Of a DNA stretch of 9,755 bases, positions 5,955 through 9,755 are shown one piece after another; the first letter of the stretch is position 1; the number at the start of each line of letters is the position of its first letter. The DNA is from Phormidesmis priestleyi (GTDB taxonomy: Bacteria; Cyanobacteriota; Cyanobacteriia; Phormidesmidales; Phormidesmidaceae). The DNA is taken from NCBI GenBank assembly GCA_003242115.1, contig QBMP01000171.1:1-9755 (forward strand), read 5' to 3'. Below the pieces are notes generated by a model, which saw only the letters and a program-made list of their open reading frames with translations, ran no database searches and was not told where the DNA came from. Made by a program: the position numbers and the translations under genes.

Positions 5955-6407
5955 CTACTTTCCCAACCCTCTCGCCTGCTCAATCCAATTCGCCACCTGC
6001 GCTACCCCTGGAGCCAAATCCGCTCGCTTAAATAGCTGCACCTGCAAGCGCAATAGCTGAGGATGCAGATGCTGCACACTCATAGCTGCTAGCTGCTGCG
6101 GCGTACTCACACCCGCGTGGAGCAACAGCCCGCAATACTGACAGCCCACCCCCGGAATCCGAGCCAAATTTGCCAGCGCTGTCCACTTAGTGATGTGTTT
6201 AACCGAAGTATTGAGCTGAGCTGAAAGCTGCTGTCGCTGAGGCACACTATTGCCCTGGCGCAGTAAATCAAAGGTGGTGGCTATGCCGCAGGCGCTGAGC
6301 CGCTTGATCTCAGGTGCGCTTAAGCCCGGTAGCTGAGCGATCGGGTGATTCGCAGATTTCACAGGATTTGAGTTCACACTGCTCTCGTTTCTAAGTTCAT
6401 CATCCAT
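5955..6407 (-). CDS. DUF4332-like protein with two helix-hairpin-helix motifs
   Basis: The 150-aa protein has two segments of helix-hairpin-helix type, one with AQLPGLSAPEIKRLSACGI (24-42) and one with LARIPGVGCQYCGLLLHAGVSTPQQLA (81-107). These resemble the DUF4332 family of short HhH proteins, common in cyanobacteria and of unknown role. HhH motifs often bind DNA non-specifically through the backbone, so a nucleic-acid role is possible but not shown. The first 20 residues are polar and probably disordered. The ATG at 6407 has no clear ribosome binding site. It converges on the acetyltransferase pair with 39 bp between stops and is divergent from the tRNA-Pro gene, only 36 bp away. Confidence 0.75.
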   Translation of the reverse strand: MDDELRNESSVNSNPVKSANHPIAQLPGLSAPEIKRLSACGIATTFDLLRQGNSVPQRQQLSAQLNTSVKHITKWTALANLARIPGVGCQYCGLLLHAGVSTPQQLAAMSVQHLHPQLLRLQVQLFKRADLAPGVAQVANWIEQARGLGK

Positions 6408-6431
6408 GCCATTGCTATGTTACACCCATGT

Positions 6432-6437
6432 TATAGT
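6432..6437 (+). promoter_or_regulatory. Candidate -10 element of the tRNA-Pro gene
   Basis: TATAGT matches TATAAT at five of six positions and ends 6 bp before the first tRNA base. No good -35 lies 16-18 bp upstream; the spot falls at the DUF4332 start codon. If used, transcription would begin at or beside the mature tRNA 5' end. Confidence 0.35.
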
Positions 6438-6443
6438 GGAGGC

Positions 6444-6517
6444 CGGGATGTAGCGCAGCTTGGTAGCGCGCCTGCTTTGGGAGCAGGATGCCGCAGGTTC
6501 GAATCCTGTCATCCCGA
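6444..6517 (+). tRNA. tRNA-Pro (anticodon UGG)
   Basis: The 74-nt gene folds as a complete cloverleaf. The acceptor arm CGGGATG (6444-6450) pairs fully with CATCCCG (6510-6516), with discriminator A at 6517. The D-arm is GCGC..GCGC. The anticodon stem is CCTGC/GCAGG with loop TTTGGGA, giving anticodon TGG at 6478-6480 and G37. The T-arm carries GGTTCGAATCC. CCA is not encoded, as the gene is followed by TTT, so it must be added by the CCA-adding enzyme, as is usual in cyanobacteria. UGG is the proline anticodon able to read all CCN codons by wobble. The sequence closely parallels bacterial tRNA-Pro(UGG). Confidence 0.97.
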
Positions 6518-6557
6518 TTTGGAGCCCCCAATTTCTGAGCCCTGAAGGGTTATTTTT

Positions 6558-6582
6558 TGGCCGTTTTTGTCGGCCATTTTTT
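6558..6582 (+). terminator. Rho-independent terminator of tRNA-Pro
   Basis: TGGCCG (6558-6563) pairs with CGGCCA (6571-6576) across a 7-nt loop and is followed by six T. It lies 40 nt after the tRNA. A weaker CCCT/AGGG hairpin followed by a T-run lies just before it, which may add a second stop. Confidence 0.75.
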
Positions 6583-6731
6583 GAAGGCTATATTTTTTGG
6601 GCAAGCTTACATTAAGGACTATCAGCCGCTGACCACGAACAAATGAAGCGGCTAAATGAAGCTGCGATCAAATGCGTCAAAACAGCGTAGCTTTCAATTA
6701 TCATGTCAATTTATTAATTGTCCACAAGTCC

Positions 6732-6761
6732 TTGAGTATCGTTAAGCATCTCACCCATGAT
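6732..6761 (+). promoter_or_regulatory. Weak candidate promoter of the Tic22-like gene
   Basis: TTGAGT (6732-6737) and CATGAT (6756-6761) are 18 bp apart, each matching consensus at four of six positions. The start would be near 6768, about 27 nt before the TTG start codon. Confidence 0.22.
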
Positions 6762-6783
6762 GTGTAGCGGAGTATCAAAAAAC

Positions 6784-6789
6784 AGGGGG
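6784..6789 (+). promoter_or_regulatory. Ribosome binding site supporting the TTG start
   Basis: AGGGGG lies 5 nt before the TTG at 6795. No in-frame ATG occurs before the end of the signal peptide, so this site and the TTG together define the gene start. Confidence 0.6.
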
Positions 6790-6794
6790 CTCTA

Positions 6795-7565
6795 TTGAGA
6801 TCTTTTATTCGTCAAATACTGACCCAATCGCTGGCCCAGCCATTGGCCAAAGCACTGGCAGTAGGAGCCCTTACAACTGGCCTAGCTGGTGCGGTAGTGG
6901 CGATGCCAGCTTTTGCGCCAACCGATGAGCAAGTCGCTAGCAAGCTCGCTAACGTACCTGTTTTTGTAATTGGCAATAATGATGGCCTTGTGCTGATTTC
7001 TAATGGCCAAGCCGAAGGTCAGCTAGCTCAGCCGAGTCTTTACGTGTTCATGACTGAGCAAGATGCCAAAACCTTTTTAGCGAGAGCAAATGAAGCCAAT
7101 CCGCAGTTTGCCCCTGAGGCTCAGGTGGGCTTAACAAGCCTAGAAAACCTGTACCAAGAGGCTGAAAGTCAAAGCGGCGATCGCCCTCTACAGCTGGTGT
7201 ATGTACCCGAAGAAGCTGAGGCTACTCAGGCGGCTGCGCTCAATGTCGGCTATCAGGGCGGAGTCCCGCTGTTTTTTGCTCGCTTTGCAGATGGCTCTTT
7301 GGCACCCGTACAGCAGGAAAATGGCGAGGCTATTTTTCCGCTGTTTTTCTCTAGGGCCGACTTGGACGCGCTGCTAAGTGATCTGGCCACACGCAACCCG
7401 GAAGCGCGCGCTGCTATTAGCGTCGGCGTTTTGCCTTTGGAAGCAATGCTGGCTGAACTAAAAAACAGCGATGACGCGGCGCTCAACCAAATTCGACTGT
7501 TGCCCGACTCAGCAACGATCAGTGCCATTCAGCAATCGACCCCGCAGGCGGCTCCGACTCCTTAG
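6795..7565 (+). CDS. Tic22-family exported protein
   Basis: Cyanobacterial Tic22 proteins lie in the periplasm (and have been reported at thylakoids) and are thought to act as chaperones that help outer-membrane proteins reach the Omp85 machine; plant Tic22 works in the chloroplast intermembrane space. The 256-aa ORF begins with a signal peptide: basic RSFIRQ, a hydrophobic stretch (about 20-37) and a likely cleavage after AFA (39-41). The mature part shows two similar units, one with VPVFVIGNNDG and SLYVFMTEQDAKTFLARA, the other with VPLFFARFADGS and PLFFSRADLDALLSDL, matching the internal duplication of the family. The C-terminus is proline- and alanine-rich. The start is TTG, with AGGGGG 5 nt before it. 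It is a single-gene unit ending in a strong bidirectional terminator. Confidence 0.87.
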   Translation: MRSFIRQILTQSLAQPLAKALAVGALTTGLAGAVVAMPAFAPTDEQVASKLANVPVFVIGNNDGLVLISNGQAEGQLAQPSLYVFMTEQDAKTFLARANEANPQFAPEAQVGLTSLENLYQEAESQSGDRPLQLVYVPEEAEATQAAALNVGYQGGVPLFFARFADGSLAPVQQENGEAIFPLFFSRADLDALLSDLATRNPEARAAISVGVLPLEAMLAELKNSDDAALNQIRLLPDSATISAIQQSTPQAAPTP

Positions 7566-7610
7566 CGCTAATGGAAAGCTGGAAGAGCTGATAGATTAGA
7601 TCTGTAAATA

Positions 7611-7653
7611 AAAAGCAGCCGACTTACTGTGATGGTGAGTCGGCTTTGCTTTT
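7611..7653. terminator. Shared bidirectional terminator
   Basis: AGCCGACT (7617-7624) pairs exactly with AGTCGGCT (7638-7645) around a 13-nt loop. The outer AAAAGC (7611-7616) pairs with GCTTTT (7648-7653), leaving a two-T bulge. The U-tracts follow the stem on both strands, so it can end both the Tic22-like gene and the convergent sugar transferase. Confidence 0.82.
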
Positions 7654-7699
7654 ACCTTTCTTTTTTAGATACTTCTTCGGATGCTTTTCAGCAAGCGGG

Positions 7700-8434
7700 T
7701 TAGCAAGCGCCTTTACTGCTTAAAACGACGGCAACCGTTTTGAAGATGATCTTGAAATCGAGCCAGAGTGACCACTGAGCTTGGTAGGCCATGTCCATGT
7801 CCATAATCTCTTCAAAGTCTTTAATGCATGAGCGACCGCTGGTTTGCCAGTAGCCGGTCATACCGGGTTTGATGGCGAGTCGCTGCCAGTGATGCGGCTG
7901 GTACTGGGTCACTTCATTGAGTACGGGCGGACGGGTACCGACTAAGCTCATGCTGCCAGTGAGCACATTCCAAAATTGAGGCAGCTCATCTAAGCTGGTG
8001 CGGCGCAAAAAACGGCCAACACGGGTGACGCGGGGGTCGGCTTCGTTTTTGAAAATCAGCCCTTTGGCTTCGTTTTTGACGCTGTGCTTCTGGGCATCGG
8101 CATCCGCTATCATGGAGCGAAATTTCCACATGCGGAAGGGCTGGCCTCTGTAGCCGTAGCGAGTTTGAGAGAAAAGAATGGAACCAGGGCTGTCGAGTTG
8201 AATGGCGATCGCAATCGGCACTATCGCTACTGCCACCATCAATAAGCCGACTAAAGCGCCAACAATATCCATGCAGCGCTTCAAAAGGCTGGTTGCAGCG
8301 GGCAAAGCAATCGGCCAAGCTAGTTGTTGAGGCGCAGTCTCAACGCTAGCAGCGGCGAAAAGGGGAACCCGACTGAGGACAGGTCGAGACGATGTGGTGG
8401 ATTGCCTTGCTTTAAAGAAATAAGTAGAAACCAT
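7700..8434 (-). CDS. Polyprenyl-phosphate sugar-1-phosphate transferase
   Basis: Enzymes of this family (bacterial sugar transferase; PglC/WcaJ/WbaP type) attach the first sugar phosphate from a nucleotide sugar to undecaprenyl phosphate, starting exopolysaccharide or O-antigen repeats at the inner face of the membrane. The conserved core is present: KRCMDIVGALVGLL leading into one hydrophobic segment (about 55-80), GSILFSQTRYGYRGQPF, WKFRSM (103-108), the catalytic Asp-Glu in SLDELPQFWNVL (149-150), GSMSLVGTRPP, and PGMTGYWQTSGR (190-201). I chose the ATG at 8434 (244 aa). A TTG at 8521 would add 29 residues, but those codons cover an AT-rich direct repeat that looks regulatory. Neither start has a good binding site. 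The sugar is unknown. No other polysaccharide genes are in view, so it stands alone here. Confidence 0.9.
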   Translation of the reverse strand: MVSTYFFKARQSTTSSRPVLSRVPLFAAASVETAPQQLAWPIALPAATSLLKRCMDIVGALVGLLMVAVAIVPIAIAIQLDSPGSILFSQTRYGYRGQPFRMWKFRSMIADADAQKHSVKNEAKGLIFKNEADPRVTRVGRFLRRTSLDELPQFWNVLTGSMSLVGTRPPVLNEVTQYQPHHWQRLAIKPGMTGYWQTSGRSCIKDFEEIMDMDMAYQAQWSLWLDFKIIFKTVAVVLSSKGAC

Positions 8435-8713
8435 TGGTTTAATAGTCACTTTTGCTGAGCTTGATTCGCACGGTTCTATTACAGTTCTATTACGGAGAAG
8501 CGCTAGATCATCGCTGAACAAGAGAGCCGAGCCCTAACGCAGCAGATATCCACAGCATAAGTAATGGTGTTTCAGAGCCTGTATTTTCACGGATGATTTT
8601 GTCTAATCTTTGAAATTCTCGGCGCTGGTGTGAAGCTAAGAAAAGCGGTATGGCCGAAACGATTAATTTCTTGCGTCCAAAGCCCAATCTGCGGCTGGAT
8701 TTACCTCGATTTA
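8435..8713. other. Spacer between coaBC and the sugar transferase
   Basis: No gene is well supported in this 279-bp stretch. Nearest the sugar transferase it holds the 10-bp direct repeat described separately. Nearest coaBC a plus-strand frame opens with an ATG at 8650 (46 codons, basic), but most of it overlaps the coaBC 3' end in antisense. I see no terminator after coaBC, so some read-through into the sugar transferase is possible. Confidence 0.4.
8473..8493 (-). promoter_or_regulatory. Operator-like direct repeat upstream of the sugar transferase
   Basis: The 10-bp word GTTCTATTAC occurs twice, at 8473-8482 and 8484-8493, so the copies are 11 bp apart, about one DNA helical turn. On the minus strand the word reads GTAATAGAAC. 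It lies 39-59 bp before the ATG at 8434, where a regulator could act on a promoter. If the TTG at 8521 were the true start, this would instead be coding. Confidence 0.4.
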
Positions 8714-9755
8714 CTAAGCGGAAGCGTCGGCTAGCAAAAAATCATAAAGCCGATGTGCTAAAAGCAGCTTGCTCGTATGAGCAACATTAACTTTTCGGCC
8801 ATCAGCCGATAGGATTACCGCTTCATTGTGCGTGCTGCCAAAGCCACTATTCGGTAAATCTACGGGGTTAGCGACAATAGCATCCAGCTGTTTGCGCTGA
8901 AGCTTGGCGACAGCAGGTGCTACTATTTCACCCGTCTGCGCTGCAAAGCCCACAATTTTTTGGCCTTTTTTTTGATTGGAGGCTTTTCTATGTACAAGCT
9001 GAGCGACGATATCTGGCACGAATTCTAGCGGGAGCTGGCTAGGAAGGTCTTGTTTGGCGAGTTTGCTGGCAGCGGTTGTGGTGGGCCGCACGTCTGCGAC
9101 TGCCGCCGCCATAATCACCCAATCGGCTAAAGCGAGGTGGCTCAACATAGCCTGCTCCATTTCAGCCGCTGTCGTGACGGCGATGGATTGAATATTGGCC
9201 GCAATGGTGCTGGCTACATCAGACGAAAGAGGGCCATGTACAAGGGTAACTGTAGCGCCACGATGCTGAGCGGCTATAGCTAAAGCAACGCCCATTCTGC
9301 CGGTGGCCGGATTGCCAATAAATCGCACCGGATCTAGATGTTCGCGGGTGCTCCCAGCGCTGATTAGCAAATGCTTTCCGAGGAGATCTCTATGGCCTTG
9401 AGTGTGGAAAAGGGAGGTAATGTGAGCGACTATTTCAGCGGGTTCGGACATGCGACCCGTGCCGACGCGATCGCAAGCCAACCGCCCAGATCCAGGCGGC
9501 AACGCATGGTAGCGATCATCCGCCATCATCATCTGCCAGTTGCGCTGCACGGCGCTCTGCTGCCACATATCGGTATTCATCGCCGGCGCTAGCAGCACGG
9601 GGCAGACCGAAGCAAGCACCGTATTGGTCAGCAAATTATCTGCTAGCCCGTGAGTCAGTTTGGCAAGGGTATTAGCCGTCAGCGGCGCAATCAGTAATAT
9701 ATCTGCCCATTCGCCTAGCTGTATGTGCAAAGGCTTGCTTTGCTGCGCCGACCAA
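8714..9755 (-). CDS. coaBC: Bifunctional CoaBC (partial, N-terminus cut by window edge)
   Basis: CoaBC (Dfp) makes 4'-phosphopantetheine in coenzyme A synthesis: the CoaB domain joins cysteine to 4'-phosphopantothenate and the FMN-dependent CoaC domain decarboxylates the product. The frame runs through the edge without a start; the first in-frame TTG (9730) is internal. The CoaC part shows the catalytic His in LHIQLGEWAD, APLTANTLAKL, the substrate-binding PAMNTDMW, and the flap Cys in GSGRLACDRVGTGRM. The CoaB part shows ISAGSTREHLDPVRFIGNPATGRMG, AAAVADVRP, a Lys-containing SKLAKQ in place of the usual KIKK, and FVPDIV then GFAAQTGE. The CoaB signature has ATGR where SSGK is usual. About 70 N-terminal residues are probably missing. 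It is followed by the sugar transferase on the same strand after 279 bp. Confidence 0.95.
   Translation of the reverse strand, partial: WSAQQSKPLHIQLGEWADILLIAPLTANTLAKLTHGLADNLLTNTVLASVCPVLLAPAMNTDMWQQSAVQRNWQMMMADDRYHALPPGSGRLACDRVGTGRMSEPAEIVAHITSLFHTQGHRDLLGKHLLISAGSTREHLDPVRFIGNPATGRMGVALAIAAQHRGATVTLVHGPLSSDVASTIAANIQSIAVTTAAEMEQAMLSHLALADWVIMAAAVADVRPTTTAASKLAKQDLPSQLPLEFVPDIVAQLVHRKASNQKKGQKIVGFAAQTGEIVAPAVAKLQRKQLDAIVANPVDLPNSGFGSTHNEAVILSADGRKVNVAHTSKLLLAHRLYDFLLADASA

Larger units (their letters stand above)
6583..6794. other. Non-coding spacer before the Tic22-like gene
   Basis: The spacer is AT-richer than the genes around it. It holds an inverted repeat AGCCGCT/AGCGGCT (6624-6630 and 6647-6653, 16-nt loop), two adjacent 13-bp units that both begin AAATGAAGC (6641 and 6654), and a small inverted repeat CAATT-TATT-AATTG (6707-6720). 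A 15-codon frame at 6643-6690 (MKRLNEAAIKCVKTA) is open, and its reading continues 10 codons upstream without a start, so it could be a remnant of a gene end or chance. Confidence 0.4.

Noticed and set aside
8435..8521. Extra 29 residues on the sugar transferase from a TTG at 8521
   Set aside because: The stretch is AT-richer than the gene, contains a direct repeat, and adds nothing like the family's conserved parts.
8650..8790. 46-codon plus-strand ORF starting MAETINFLRPKP
   Set aside because: More than half overlaps the coaBC 3' end in antisense, no ribosome binding site is present, and no family is recognised.
1..9755. Mobile elements, phage genes, CRISPR arrays or defence systems
   Set aside because: No transposase, integrase, regularly spaced repeat array or defence gene was found; every sizeable gene has a housekeeping or common cyanobacterial assignment.

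Overview
The window is ordinary cyanobacterial chromosome. The evidence is three photosystem I subunit genes (psaF, psaJ, psaL), a Tic22-family protein, a Ycf52-like acetyltransferase, and eight copies of the HIP1 octamer GCGATCGC, which is over-represented in many cyanobacteria. The PsaL type and moderately high GC suggest a filamentous or Leptolyngbya-like lineage rather than marine picocyanobacteria, but the genus is a guess.

Layout. Positions 1-85 may hold the last 27 codons of a plus-strand gene. Positions 91-1464 (minus) carry psaF-psaJ-psaL as a cluster transcribed in that order. A 206-bp divergent spacer leads to tsaD (plus), which makes the t6A base of tRNA. tsaD converges on, and overlaps by 9 bp, an alpha/beta hydrolase (minus). 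Upstream of the hydrolase on the same strand is a two-ACT-domain protein. A divergent spacer containing a 14-bp perfect palindrome leads to two GNAT acetyltransferases (plus) joined by a TAATG stop/start overlap. A short helix-hairpin-helix protein (minus) starts 36 bp from a tRNA-Pro(UGG) gene (plus), which has its own terminator. A Tic22-like exported protein (plus) and a polyprenyl-phosphate sugar transferase (minus) converge on a shared bidirectional terminator. The right edge cuts coaBC (minus), which lacks its N-terminus.

The products serve separate core functions: photosystem I assembly, tRNA modification, coenzyme A synthesis, envelope polysaccharide initiation and outer-membrane biogenesis. 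I see no phage, transposon, CRISPR, toxin-antitoxin or defence genes, and no clear new multi-gene system. The most informative observation is psaL directly behind psaF-psaJ, with a PsaL of the kind found in cyanobacteria that form tetrameric photosystem I. Smaller points are short tandem repeats that lengthen the hydrolase at both ends, a G-free leader before tsaD, an operator-like direct repeat upstream of the sugar transferase, and a tRNA promoter placed so that transcription might begin at or next to the mature 5' end.
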